Shown: positions 14,606 to 23,242, counted from the stretch's first letter. The stretch is DNA of 46,962 nt from 2-01-FULL-39-28 sp964436165 (GCA_964436165.1 CAYTBY010000005.1:1-46962); one strand, 5' to 3'. A program made the numbers and translations. Notes: generated from the sequence alone by a model not told the origin.

Positions 14606-17052
14606 AATATATCCCCCTTAATTATATTAAACGCCTTCTCGTTTATATTACCCTCATTATACTCCGTCTCCAGCTGATTGAGAAATGCCGTTCCCAACAC
14701 CCCATTTGCCTTCTTGCCTTTGGACTGGACGGATTCAGTAGTTGGCAAGGATGCTGCGAGTAAAACTTTTAATGAATTTTTAACTTCTCCGCTGGTCCAG
14801 CCAAGAGAATAGACGCGTTCTAAGTCCAAGAGCGTACTCTGGATAGTAGCATTATAGGGTACCCACCTGCCATCCGTCGAATATCCGGCATCGGATATTC
14901 CATCTCCGTTTCGATCAATATCGAGCGGACTGAAGTTATTGACATCCGTCCACTCAAAATCTGCTTCCAAGTTCTGGTCATCTATCGGAACGTCGTCATA
15001 AATTACGGAATCCAGAACCTCGCCGTTTATTAACTCCTTGATCTTGAAATCAAAGCTTCCGGTAGCATAGGCCTCTATTTGAACGGTATATTCGCCGTCT
15101 GGAACAAACACAAATGAACTATCGCCGACCTGGATAAAGTTACTGTCAGGAATATTAGTCTCAATATTCCCTTCGGGGGTTAAACCCGTATGGTTGCCCA
15201 GAAAATCATAAACATGGAGATTAACCGGACTATGGGTACTGAATCGCAAACGCTTAGCTATCTCTACGGTACCGTCGCAATCACTTTGTATTTGCGATAT
15301 ACCTGTCGGCAAAACAGAAACCGAATCGGTTATTATTTTATATATCAAACCGATGGTCCTGTCATCGCTTATCAGACCGACATGGTTTATGTTTGTTTTA
15401 AAATAAGAGACAAAATAATCATTACCGGGAATATGTTCAGCGCTGGTAAAAGGCACCGTCCCATCGCCGTTTATTGAGTTAATATCAACCGACCCGTCTT
15501 CATCTACCGCAAAAGAGCCGATGGTGTCATACTCCCTGCACCCCAAAAGATTATATACATTAGCCAATGATGGCGCCCAGCCGTCATGAGACTGATGAAA
15601 TTCATCTGCCCGAGCCAAAAGTCCGGCGTTTCGGTGATCTGCCAAGAGAGAACTGGAAGTCAAAAAGTTGTTGGTCTGATCATAATCAAGATCAACAGAA
15701 TTGTTATCTTGAACATAAGAACCGGCTTTGTTTACATATGCCCGGCTCGGTAAAAGCTGGTACACGGCTGGCATATTTTGGCCTATTTCTTTGGCTTTAT
15801 TTTTATTTAAACCAAACAACAAAAATCTTATATCAAAATCATCTCCCCAATTAAGAAGATTAAAGGCCTTGGGCGCGCCTAAATGCGGAGTACCGGCAAA
15901 AACAACTTTATTCACTGTTGACTCGCCATTACGAACTAAATAGTCCTTAACCAAAAGTCCCCCCATGCTATGAGCGATAATATTCACTTTTCCTGTCGGC
16001 GAATTAGTGAGAGCTTGGCTGATTATGGAATCGAGTTCGTTTGAAGATGCCTCGATATCCAACCTCCAGTCATAAGGCATTACGAATAAATCTTCTCCGA
16101 GCTCATAGCCATTGTCTTTAAATATCTGTATTAAATTGCCGTATTGATTCATCCCCAGTACACTTTCAACAATACCCAATGAATTTATATCTAGAATCTC
16201 GCTACCACCCTGATCGAGTTTTAAGTCATTTAAAAAATCATCGAATTTAGATGTAAACATTTGACCCGCATTCGGCCAAACCTCTTCCCCGTCAGAAACT
16301 CGATTCAACCTCGAACCCAAAATCCCAGGCACAATTATCACCGGCTCCTTTGTGTCGGGCCCTTCCAATCGCATTGCCGGTTCGTAGTTTATTAGCTCAT
16401 TCCAGTAATAATTAACCGGCACATAGGCCCAGAAAGCCGTATTCGGATAAAATGTTAAATTGCTGATTTGGAGAGTATAGAGATTGGTGAGATCAGGAAA
16501 GTTATGGTCCGGCAATTGAGTCCGTGATAAAACAAAAAAGTAATTAGTTCCGCCAGCTAGGTGCAGGCAGGGAGAAAACTTAAAAGCCGTGTAGGCCGGA
16601 ATATTGGGCAAAATCGGCGGACCAGAAACCTGATCCGCCGGTACCGTTACCGAAGCCAAAACCGCTCCCGTCGGCGGATAACCGTTACCACCTTCCCTAA
16701 CCGTCATAACTACGCTGTCGGTTGGAGTGCCATGTTTATACAGGCCCAATTTAGCCGTACAGACTTCCTCGTCCGCCAATGGCATATACCGTATGGCCGA
16801 CTCGGTAATCCTTGTAATCGAACCGCTCCCAAAGTCTGCACCCAACCAATTGTAATACCATGATAACTGGGTCTCAAAAACCACCTCCCCAGCATAAGCC
16901 ACCCCGCCACCAAACAATCCAAAAATACCAAAAAATGTGATAAAAACGACGCCTATGCCTGATATATGGAAGTTGAACTTCCATATATCAACTTTCGTGG
17001 CCGTTCCTGAATCTTTCAGGATTGAGTTACTGGATATAGATATAATAGACAT
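14587..17052 (-). CDS. Secreted LCAT/PGAP1-like alpha/beta-hydrolase (lipase or acyltransferase)
   Basis: 821 residues. A hydrophobic signal segment at about 34-54 (VVFITFFGIFGLFGGGVAYA) directs export. Residues about 55-230 form a beta-rich module. The hydrolase begins at EPVIIVPGILGSRL (about 237-250), the LCAT oxyanion-loop signature. The nucleophile elbow is IIAHSMGGLLV with Ser near 362, and GDGTVPFTSAEH near 531-542 is the LCAT-type Asp/His region. Near 708-720 is DIDRNGDGISDAG, a calcium-binding dockerin-like loop. The ATG at 17052 follows GGGGA. The cytoplasmic tail before the signal segment includes a perfect 29-bp palindrome (16961-16989) translated as DIWKFNFHI. The role may be lipid scavenging or acyl transfer at the surface. 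Confidence 0.8.
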   Translation of the reverse strand: MSIISISSNSILKDSGTATKVDIWKFNFHISGIGVVFITFFGIFGLFGGGVAYAGEVVFETQLSWYYNWLGADFGSGSITRITESAIRYMPLADEEVCTAKLGLYKHGTPTDSVVMTVREGGNGYPPTGAVLASVTVPADQVSGPPILPNIPAYTAFKFSPCLHLAGGTNYFFVLSRTQLPDHNFPDLTNLYTLQISNLTFYPNTAFWAYVPVNYYWNELINYEPAMRLEGPDTKEPVIIVPGILGSRLNRVSDGEEVWPNAGQMFTSKFDDFLNDLKLDQGGSEILDINSLGIVESVLGMNQYGNLIQIFKDNGYELGEDLFVMPYDWRLDIEASSNELDSIISQALTNSPTGKVNIIAHSMGGLLVKDYLVRNGESTVNKVVFAGTPHLGAPKAFNLLNWGDDFDIRFLLFGLNKNKAKEIGQNMPAVYQLLPSRAYVNKAGSYVQDNNSVDLDYDQTNNFLTSSSLLADHRNAGLLARADEFHQSHDGWAPSLANVYNLLGCREYDTIGSFAVDEDGSVDINSINGDGTVPFTSAEHIPGNDYFVSYFKTNINHVGLISDDRTIGLIYKIITDSVSVLPTGISQIQSDCDGTVEIAKRLRFSTHSPVNLHVYDFLGNHTGLTPEGNIETNIPDSNFIQVGDSSFVFVPDGEYTVQIEAYATGSFDFKIKELINGEVLDSVIYDDVPIDDQNLEADFEWTDVNNFSPLDIDRNGDGISDAGYSTDGRWVPYNATIQSTLLDLERVYSLGWTSGEVKNSLKVLLAASLPTTESVQSKGKKANGVLGTAFLNQLETEYNEGNINEKAFNIIKGDILWLINF
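16961..16989. repeat. REP-like palindrome in the lipase gene
   Basis: Arms GATATATGGAAGTT and AACTTCCATATATC around a single central G, a perfect 29-base palindrome. Its central core is the same as in the palindrome beside the RAYT gene (17123-17149), only 133 nt away. Confidence 0.9.
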
Positions 17053-17105
17053 AATTCCCCGATTCTATTCTCTTTAAACCACGCGTCAACCCTCCCCTCC
17101 TCCTC

Positions 17106-17149
17106 ACTTATCCACACTGTGGATATATGGAAGTTGAACTTCCATATAT
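17106..17149. repeat. Left flank of the RAYT unit: direct repeat plus palindrome
   Basis: The 20-bp ACTTATCCACACTGTGGATA (17106-17125) contains TATCCACA-C-TGTGGATA. It runs into ATATATGGAAGTT-G-AACTTCCATATAT (17123-17149). The identical 20-mer recurs at 17883-17902. Each half matches the DnaA-box consensus TTATCCACA on one strand. Confidence 0.85.
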
Positions 17150-17168
17150 TGATGCTATGCTACGACCA

Positions 17169-17801
17169 ATGAAAAAACCTAAATTTGTAAACAACGAGAT
17201 ATATCATGTATATAACCGCGGAGTTGAAAAACGCCTGATATCTGGCGACGACAAGGATCGTTTCCGTTTTATCCATAATCTGTACGAAATGAACAATAGT
17301 CTTCCGGTATTGAACAGTAGATACTGGCTGGCTAGGAAAAATAATAATATGGAAGTTCAACTTCCATACATTAGAGAGAAGTTGGTTGAAATATTGGCCT
17401 TTTGCATTATGCCAAATCATTACCATCTGCTTTTACGCCAAGTTCAAGAAAAAGGAATCGTTAGATTTATGCAAAAACTAGGAACCGCATACACTAACTA
17501 TTTCAACCTACGAAATGAGCGTGTCGGTCCCCTTTTTCAGGGAAGATTTAAGGCAGTATTAATAGGAGAGGACGGGCACTTACGGCATCTTTATAACTAT
17601 ATCCACCTAAACCCGCTAGATCTCTCGGCTCCAGAATGGCGAGAAAATAAGTTAAATAACCAGCAAAAGGCATTGGATTTTCTGAATAATTACCGTTGGA
17701 GCAGTTATCTGGATTATGCCGGCAAAAAGAATTTCCCATCTGTAATCGATAAAAAGCTAGGGCTAGAGATATTTGAGAACGAAAAAAAAATATACCAATA
17801 A
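17169..17801 (+). CDS. REP-associated tyrosine transposase (RAYT, Y1/HUH family)
   Basis: About 210 residues from MKKPKFVNNEIYHVYNRGVE. An HUH-type single-strand transposase related to IS200/IS605 TnpA. The metal-binding HUH is H84-Y85-H86 (MPNHYHLLLR). The Tyr-bearing helix is GTAYTNYFNLRNERVG (candidate nucleophile Tyr 108 or 111). PLFQGRFKAVLI and LYNYIHLNPL are RAYT hallmarks. ATGs at 17127 and 17157 are alternative starts, but 17127 lies inside the left palindrome. A perfect 21-bp palindrome (17348-17368) is translated in the middle as MEVQLPYI. The gene ends after nine A (17782-17790). Without slippage it stops at 17801; one reading frame over, a plausible C-terminus continues to 17868. 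It is flanked by palindromic direct repeats, as expected for a RAYT unit. Confidence 0.85.
   Translation: MKKPKFVNNEIYHVYNRGVEKRLISGDDKDRFRFIHNLYEMNNSLPVLNSRYWLARKNNNMEVQLPYIREKLVEILAFCIMPNHYHLLLRQVQEKGIVRFMQKLGTAYTNYFNLRNERVGPLFQGRFKAVLIGEDGHLRHLYNYIHLNPLDLSAPEWRENKLNNQQKALDFLNNYRWSSYLDYAGKKNFPSVIDKKLGLEIFENEKKIYQ
17348..17368. repeat. REP-like palindrome inside the RAYT gene
   Basis: TATGGAAGTT-C-AACTTCCATA, perfect, in frame. The core matches the flanking palindrome at 17123-17149 apart from the central base. Confidence 0.9.
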
Positions 17802-17868
17802 TATCCATGAGTGGCTTGGTGATATAGAAAAATATAAAAATGATCTTAGTGATCTCACCCTAGAATAG
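17782..17868 (+). other. A9 tract and out-of-frame RAYT C-terminus
   Basis: After the nine A the current frame stops at 17801. Adding one A, or losing two, continues as ENEKKKYTNN then IHEWLGDIEKYKNDLSDLTL to a TAG at 17866-17868. Trp-Leu near the C-terminus is common in this family. It is a frameshift mutation, a sequencing error or transcriptional/ribosomal slippage. Confidence 0.6.
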
Positions 17869-17882
17869 CTTGAATAACAAGA

Positions 17883-17938
17883 ACTTATCCACACTGTGGA
17901 TAAGTCAGATGTTTAGGAGTTGAGCTCCTAAACATCTG
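17883..17938. repeat. Right flank of the RAYT unit: direct repeat plus hairpin
   Basis: The second copy of the 20-mer (17883-17902) extends to CTTATCCACA-C-TGTGGATAAG (17884-17904). Next is a hairpin with 14-bp arms CAGATGTTTAGGAG/CTCCTAAACATCTG (17906-17938) and loop TTGAG. Confidence 0.85.
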
Positions 17939-17972
17939 TTTGTTTTGCCAGTTTGCCGGTAACTTGCCCAAA

Positions 17973-20216
17973 CTATAACTCTCGGCCGAGGGAGCGGAGG
18001 AAGATCCGAGCGTCGGATTCAAAGGATGGGTCAATTTCTGCCGCCTTGCGGGCCATTGCTACGGCATCGTCTATTCTGCCCAAATTCACATATGCCGTAG
18101 CTAACGATGCATAATATTGAGGATTTTTAGGATTCAGCGCAATAATTTTTTCATAGGCATCGGCAATTCGAGCAAAGTCTTTATTGTTTAGATAGATATT
18201 TATTAACCTTGAATAATCCTGTTCGCTTGGCCTGTATCTATTTTCTACAGCTTTCTCCATGTCCTTAACACCGCTTAAATCGCCGGCCTCAACTTTGGCC
18301 GCACCTAAGTACCAATAAGATATCCCCGTTTCTGGATTCAAATTAACAGCTCTTTGGAAGTATTCTATTGCCCTAGGATAATCATTCTTATTGAGATAGG
18401 CTTGGGCTATTTCATAATAAGTTCTGATAAATGTCGGAGCAAGCTCTAGCGCCTTCATTGAGTAGCTCAAGGCCCTGTCGTTATATAGAGAATCGGGGTC
18501 ATCTTTGCCAAGTATAATATTCAACCGGGAATAGTAAAGATATGGCAAGTAATCAACCGGGTTTTCTTTAATATTCTTATCAACTTCAGTGATGGCATAC
18601 TCATAGGCATCCCGTACCACTTTTTCTTTAACACTGGGACCTCCGCCACCAACTAAATATTGAGCGAATCGATGTCTGTATTCATATTTACCGGGCACAT
18701 TATATGACAAAGATTCTTTATATTTTACCAAAGCGCCATTAAAATCGCTTGCCCATCCGCGGACAATGGCTCTGGTGGTCGCATAATTGGCTTTAGCGGG
18801 CAGAATATTTGTTTTATATATTAATACTGAAACAAAAATAACTAAAATTATTGCGATTATATTAACAAAAAACTTGTTAGTTATAATCGGTTTAGTTATT
18901 CGCCCTTTGTTTGTTTGATCAGAACTGACATAAGACACAAATCCGGCAATCGTAAAGAAGACGATAAAACTAGCCGAAGTATCAAATATAAAAGAATTGT
19001 GGATTATATATGCAATGAGACCCGAAGTAAGGCCTATGCCGTAAATAACAAGTTCACTGCTCTTCATTAGTCTTCGCAAACGGGAGAATAAAGAAACAAA
19101 AATACCGATATAGGCCAGAAATCCGACAATGCCCATAGTTACGAGGATTTCAACAAACATATTGTGAGCCCTGTCAAATAGTGTCTCTGCACCGGAACCA
19201 GAAAAAAACTTAGGATTAAAGTGCTTTGAAAAAGGAATGTTAAAATTTTCCGGTCCCCAACCTAAGATAACGGTTTTGGGACTTTCACTCCATCCCCTAA
19301 ACCCGGCTTGCCAGGCCCAAAAACGAGTTCGAACAGTAGGCGAAGCAAATGATAGATCTGTTATTCTGCTTAAATATCTGGAATTTTGAACAAAAGAAGA
19401 ATCATTAAACAAAGACGAAAAAACTATAAATAGAAATGCCAAACCCACAAAAGTCTTAAAGGCAATTTTCCCGACACGAGATCTCTTATATCTCATCCAC
19501 AAAAATGCAAAAACCGTAATCCCAACTGCATAACCCAACACCGAACCTCTTACTGCCGTCATTAGAACAGCGACGGAAGTGATACTAAAAGCCGATAAAT
19601 AAAACACTTTACGATTATAACCATTCTTCGGATTGAAATAGCTAATCAACGATAAAAACACAGAAAACAGTTGATAGCCGGCAAATAAAGCCGCGTTGCC
19701 TAACGTGCCGAATATTCTCTCTCGTCCGCCCGAACCGACAAACAAATCTATATTTGTTTTCTGGCCGAAACCATAAAAAGCTGATAAGACTCCGACAAAA
19801 ATAGAGAGGTCAAACAGCCTCTCCCAATGCTCTTTTTTAGTAAATACCGAGGTTAAAATTATAAAAAACAAAAAGTAATGCCAAAATGTCCAAAGCCCTC
19901 CCATTCTCTCAAGAGAACCCCAAAAACTTGGATAGGGCAAAATGCTGGTAATGGTTGTCAGCGTGAATACTAAAACGAATAAAAATAAGGCCCAAAACAC
20001 CTTGTCTCTTCTGGGCAAATAAGACCCGTCTTTTAAAATCAACAACAAATAGCCAACTCCTAAAATTTCAATCAAACTCCTAAAAACTATAACTTTCCCA
20101 AAATGAAAAGGAGATATAAAATCCTTAAATATAATGAGTGGCACAAATGCCGTCAGATAAATACCGAAACGAAGAAATTTTACTAAACCGGACTCTTGCG
20201 GACCCTGATTATTCAT
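17973..20216 (-). CDS. O-antigen ligase/polymerase-like membrane protein with C-terminal TPRs
   Basis: 747 residues. The first ~440 residues hold about a dozen transmembrane helices of the Wzy_C/WaaL superfamily. The catalytic-loop signature GWGPENFNIPFSKHF near 317-332, followed by RAHNMFVEILVTMGIVGFLAY, is typical of O-antigen ligases and of bacterial O-oligosaccharyltransferases. About residues 500-745 are TPR helices (YYEIAQAYLNKNDYPRAIEY and similar repeats). The TPR tail probably binds partners or acceptor proteins outside the membrane. Its position at the head of the GT39/TPR gene run points to transfer of a lipid-linked glycan to surface proteins or polymer. A -10 box lies 7 nt before the ATG. 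Confidence 0.85.
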   Translation of the reverse strand: MNNQGPQESGLVKFLRFGIYLTAFVPLIIFKDFISPFHFGKVIVFRSLIEILGVGYLLLILKDGSYLPRRDKVFWALFLFVLVFTLTTITSILPYPSFWGSLERMGGLWTFWHYFLFFIILTSVFTKKEHWERLFDLSIFVGVLSAFYGFGQKTNIDLFVGSGGRERIFGTLGNAALFAGYQLFSVFLSLISYFNPKNGYNRKVFYLSAFSITSVAVLMTAVRGSVLGYAVGITVFAFLWMRYKRSRVGKIAFKTFVGLAFLFIVFSSLFNDSSFVQNSRYLSRITDLSFASPTVRTRFWAWQAGFRGWSESPKTVILGWGPENFNIPFSKHFNPKFFSGSGAETLFDRAHNMFVEILVTMGIVGFLAYIGIFVSLFSRLRRLMKSSELVIYGIGLTSGLIAYIIHNSFIFDTSASFIVFFTIAGFVSYVSSDQTNKGRITKPIITNKFFVNIIAIILVIFVSVLIYKTNILPAKANYATTRAIVRGWASDFNGALVKYKESLSYNVPGKYEYRHRFAQYLVGGGGPSVKEKVVRDAYEYAITEVDKNIKENPVDYLPYLYYSRLNIILGKDDPDSLYNDRALSYSMKALELAPTFIRTYYEIAQAYLNKNDYPRAIEYFQRAVNLNPETGISYWYLGAAKVEAGDLSGVKDMEKAVENRYRPSEQDYSRLINIYLNNKDFARIADAYEKIIALNPKNPQYYASLATAYVNLGRIDDAVAMARKAAEIDPSFESDARIFLRSLGREL

Positions 20217-20223
20217 AGCTAAT

Positions 20224-20229
20224 ATAGTA
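20224..20229 (-). promoter_or_regulatory. Extended -10 box, leaderless start
   Basis: TGATACTAT on the minus strand; the hexamer TACTAT ends 7 nt before the ATG at 20216, implying transcription begins at or next to the start codon. Confidence 0.45.
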
Positions 20230-20252
20230 TCATAAATTACTAAAGTTGCTAC

Positions 20253-21941
20253 CTATTCTGAACCTTTTACGTGGATTATTATAGATTTTATTGTGTCATT
20301 TTCTGAATCAGATAAAACATTTTGTTTATTTTTAGACAAACCCTCAATATAACTCAATAGCAAATTATCCAAATAAACTATTTTTTTGGCATTTCTGAAA
20401 ACAGCGCTTTCTGTGGCGTACTTAATATAAACCCATGCTTCGTTGTAATCTTTAGTTTCCAGTTTCAAAACAGCCAACGAGCGATATAGATCTCTGTGGT
20501 TTGTTGTATAAATATCGCTTTCGATTGCGCGCTTAAAAGCCGATTCTGCTTCTTCGAATTTTCCTTCCTGCCATTTTAGCTTTGCATAAATATTTAAAGT
20601 AAACGGGTAATTTTCGGATATTTTTAAAGAATGATCGATCTCGCTTTTAGCTTTGTCAAATTCTTTTTCTTTAAAATAAACAGCAGCTAAATTGGTTCTG
20701 GCCCAAACGCTGTTTGGCGATGCCCTAGCCGCATGTACAAACAAGTTTCTATTATTTGACCAGATCCTATTTTGCTTAATCGTCAAAACAGAATACCAAA
20801 TTAAAATAACCATTCCTAAAACATATAAATATGGCCGAAAACTTTTGTAATTATTAATGATTATGTCTATGCCGAAGGCAACCAGTACGGCCAAACCAAA
20901 TGACGGAAGGTACCACCACCGTTCAGCAAATGCTCCGGTTGTGATAAAGAAAATATTCGACATTACGATATAGGGCGCTAAAAATAAAGTAGCGGCAATT
21001 TTCAGGTCTTTCTTTGAAAAAATAAAAATCAGAATAAATCCAACCAAAAAGATTAAGCCCAACAAAGCTTGGTGGGAATAAAATATGTTTTTAACGGTTG
21101 GGATTTGATTAAAAGAGTAATCGGGAGATAAGTTAACGGGATAAAAACTTTTTTGAATATATAAATACAAATGAGATAAAGAAGTAAAAATTCTTTCCTT
21201 AATTGACACGGGAATTAAAGGATTGATAACAGGATTTACAAAACCGCCGCCAAAAGCATATTGTCCCAATGCCGCATAACGTAATAGAAAATATATTGGA
21301 AGCGGGACTACATAGTACAAGGCCGGCTTAACAGATTTTAAAAAACTTCTCATTTGAAGGGGCTGTTGAATTAAGAGTAAAACGCCAATAAGCGGTAAGA
21401 GGGAAATCGAGAATTCATTCGCCAAAAGAGCAAGTAAAAAAGCCAATGAACTGATGAAGTATTTTTTTTTAAAAAACCAAAGAAGAGACAATAATATAAA
21501 GAATAGGCCCAGTAATTCTTTACGCCCCACAATTGAGGATACCGGCTCTGAATGGATAGGCATAAACATAAATAACAAAGCCGATAAATAAGCCGTTCTT
21601 TTGGAAGTAAATTGTGAAGCTACATAAAAAATTAAAAGAGCATTAAAAGCATGCGACAGGAGATTAATCAAATGAAACGCAAACGTGTTGTCTTTGGAAA
21701 AGATAAAATTATTTAGAGCAAATGAAACCAAGGTCAACGGCCTATAAGTTCCGGTTCGGGTTTGTTCTGGATGCCATGTCGAAGTAAAAATTTCCGGGAA
21801 ACTCTTTATACTCTCAAGCACTTCTCTGTCATTAATCACGGGATAATCATCAAGAGTATAGCCACCTTTCAAACTGTTACCAAATAAAATAAAGGACAAA
21901 GCGATACTAACCGCGATTAATAAGGGGGCTGTTTTTTTCAA
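20253..21941 (-). CDS. TMTC-like GT-C glycosyltransferase with TPRs
   Basis: 562 residues. The first extracytoplasmic loop has the acidic pair of this class (GGYTLDDYPVI, Asp31-Asp32). MPIHSEPVSSIVGRKELL is the second signature, matching HPIHTEAV..GRAELL of TMTC proteins. Ten or so hydrophobic helices are followed by TPR units from about residue 410 (LAAVYFKEKEFDKAKSEIDH). TMTC enzymes O-mannosylate extracellular proteins from a polyprenyl-phosphate sugar. It overlaps the sorbosone-dehydrogenase-like gene by 4 nt (ATGA), so they are cotranscribed. Whether the sugar is mannose is unknown. Confidence 0.8.
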   Translation of the reverse strand: MKKTAPLLIAVSIALSFILFGNSLKGGYTLDDYPVINDREVLESIKSFPEIFTSTWHPEQTRTGTYRPLTLVSFALNNFIFSKDNTFAFHLINLLSHAFNALLIFYVASQFTSKRTAYLSALLFMFMPIHSEPVSSIVGRKELLGLFFILLSLLWFFKKKYFISSLAFLLALLANEFSISLLPLIGVLLLIQQPLQMRSFLKSVKPALYYVVPLPIYFLLRYAALGQYAFGGGFVNPVINPLIPVSIKERIFTSLSHLYLYIQKSFYPVNLSPDYSFNQIPTVKNIFYSHQALLGLIFLVGFILIFIFSKKDLKIAATLFLAPYIVMSNIFFITTGAFAERWWYLPSFGLAVLVAFGIDIIINNYKSFRPYLYVLGMVILIWYSVLTIKQNRIWSNNRNLFVHAARASPNSVWARTNLAAVYFKEKEFDKAKSEIDHSLKISENYPFTLNIYAKLKWQEGKFEEAESAFKRAIESDIYTTNHRDLYRSLAVLKLETKDYNEAWVYIKYATESAVFRNAKKIVYLDNLLLSYIEGLSKNKQNVLSDSENDTIKSIIIHVKGSE

Positions 21942-23242
21942 GGTATTGGTATTACCCGATAAATCATACCGAGAGCATCGTCAGAGATATAAAGCGCGCC
22001 ATCAGGCCCGAACTTCAAATCAACCGGCTGACCGAATATTTTACCCTCGTCGCCCAGCCAACCGGTTATAAAATCCTCGGGTTCTTGAGATAAGACATTA
22101 CCATCAATATCTAAATCGTATCTGACGATTTTATAACCGACGGACTTATCGCCATTCCACGACCCGTGAAGCGCCACCAGAAGATCCCCTTCCCATTCTT
22201 TGGGCCACCCGCCAGCTGGCGGAATAAAAGCTAAACCTAACGGCGCAGAATGGGCCTGAATCTTTATAACCGGCGATTCTGTTTTACTGCAATCTGAAGA
22301 AATATCTATTCTTTGAAATTTTTCAGGATTGAAACTTTTATCTCTCACTTGGTTACCATAGCAGAAAGGCCAGCCATATCTTTTAGCGCCAAATTTATCT
22401 TCCGGGCCGGCAACTTTAACTATGTTTATTTCGTCGGGGGGTAAGTTATCGCCCAGATTATCCCGTCCCATATCGGTAGCCCATATCTCTTTTGTTTTGG
22501 GATGAAAAGTAAAAAATACGGAATTCCTCAATCCGCCGGCAAATTCAGCCAGATAAGTACCTTCCGGATCTGATTCCAAGATTGCCGCCCTTTTCCAGGT
22601 ACTTTCTTCGCAGACATCACAAGATGAACCAATACTTATATACAACTTATTGGTAGCCAGAGTGTCCTGGCCCCTTTTTCCGGGTAGTATGGGAGTCGTC
22701 CTAAAATTAGGGCCAAAAGCCATAGTCCTGGTAAAATTCAGTCCATCTTCTTGAAATTTAGCAATATTTTTACCGTTTTTGTCATCAATTTGACCAGTCC
22801 TGACGTCATAGACAAATCTTGTAACCTGGTTTACCTCAGCTACATATATGTATGTTTCTTTTCCGTCTGAATAAAAAGCTAAGCCGTGAGGGAGTTTCAG
22901 ATTATCCAATATAACGGTTTTCTTTTCGGCTAATCCATCGTTATCAACATCTTCCAAGGCAGCTACTCTTCCTGCCGCAGTTTCGTTGATAAGCATTCTC
23001 CCTAACTGATCAAATACAATCACCCTCGGATCATCCAAGTCCTTTGCAAAAATATCAATTATAAATCCCTCGGAAAGTTTAAGAAAGGAAAGCGACGAAT
23101 CACTGGATTCGACAAGCTCACCATCCTGAGTAAATTGAAGGACCAAGCCAAAATCAGTAAAAAATAGGTAGATCAAAAAAACCAAAATCAACAAGAAGAC
23201 GGCCCTTAATTTAAAATTTGAAATCAAAAATTTAAAATTCAT
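21938..23242 (-). CDS. Sorbosone/glucose dehydrogenase-like beta-propeller, membrane-anchored
   Basis: 434 residues. An N-terminal helix (residues 14-32, AVFLLILVFLIYLFFTDFGL) exports and anchors it. The rest is a six-bladed propeller of the PQQ-sugar-dehydrogenase (GSDH) superfamily: LPHGLAFYSDG, FHPKTKEIWATDMGRDNLGD, GWPFCYGNQV and LLVALHGSWNGDKSVGYKIV are family blades. It may oxidise sugars, but such folds also act in non-enzymatic binding, and no PQQ genes are seen here. Its first residues MNFKFLISNFKLR come from an AT micro-repeat. A 14-bp palindrome (22209-22222) encodes PPAGG. The gene overlaps both neighbours, so it belongs to the glycosyltransferase operon, which is unusual. Confidence 0.8.
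   Translation of the reverse strand: MNFKFLISNFKLRAVFLLILVFLIYLFFTDFGLVLQFTQDGELVESSDSSLSFLKLSEGFIIDIFAKDLDDPRVIVFDQLGRMLINETAAGRVAALEDVDNDGLAEKKTVILDNLKLPHGLAFYSDGKETYIYVAEVNQVTRFVYDVRTGQIDDKNGKNIAKFQEDGLNFTRTMAFGPNFRTTPILPGKRGQDTLATNKLYISIGSSCDVCEESTWKRAAILESDPEGTYLAEFAGGLRNSVFFTFHPKTKEIWATDMGRDNLGDNLPPDEINIVKVAGPEDKFGAKRYGWPFCYGNQVRDKSFNPEKFQRIDISSDCSKTESPVIKIQAHSAPLGLAFIPPAGGWPKEWEGDLLVALHGSWNGDKSVGYKIVRYDLDIDGNVLSQEPEDFITGWLGDEGKIFGQPVDLKFGPDGALYISDDALGMIYRVIPIP
22209..22222. repeat. CCGCCAGCTGGCGG palindrome in coding sequence
   Basis: A perfect 14-bp palindrome giving PPAGG in the propeller protein. A close relative, TCCGCCGGCTGGCGGA, lies at 36279-36294. Confidence 0.6.
23200..23241. 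repeat. AT micro-repeat at a gene start
   Basis: AAATTTGAAATC/AAAATTTAAAATTC units supply the start and first codons (MNFKFLISNFKL) of the propeller gene. They overlap the 3' end of the upstream gene. Confidence 0.55.

Noticed and set aside
17106..17904. Replication origin because of DnaA-box-like sites
   Set aside because: Only the two paired boxes bounding the RAYT gene; no dnaA, dnaN, AT-rich unwinding region or box cluster.
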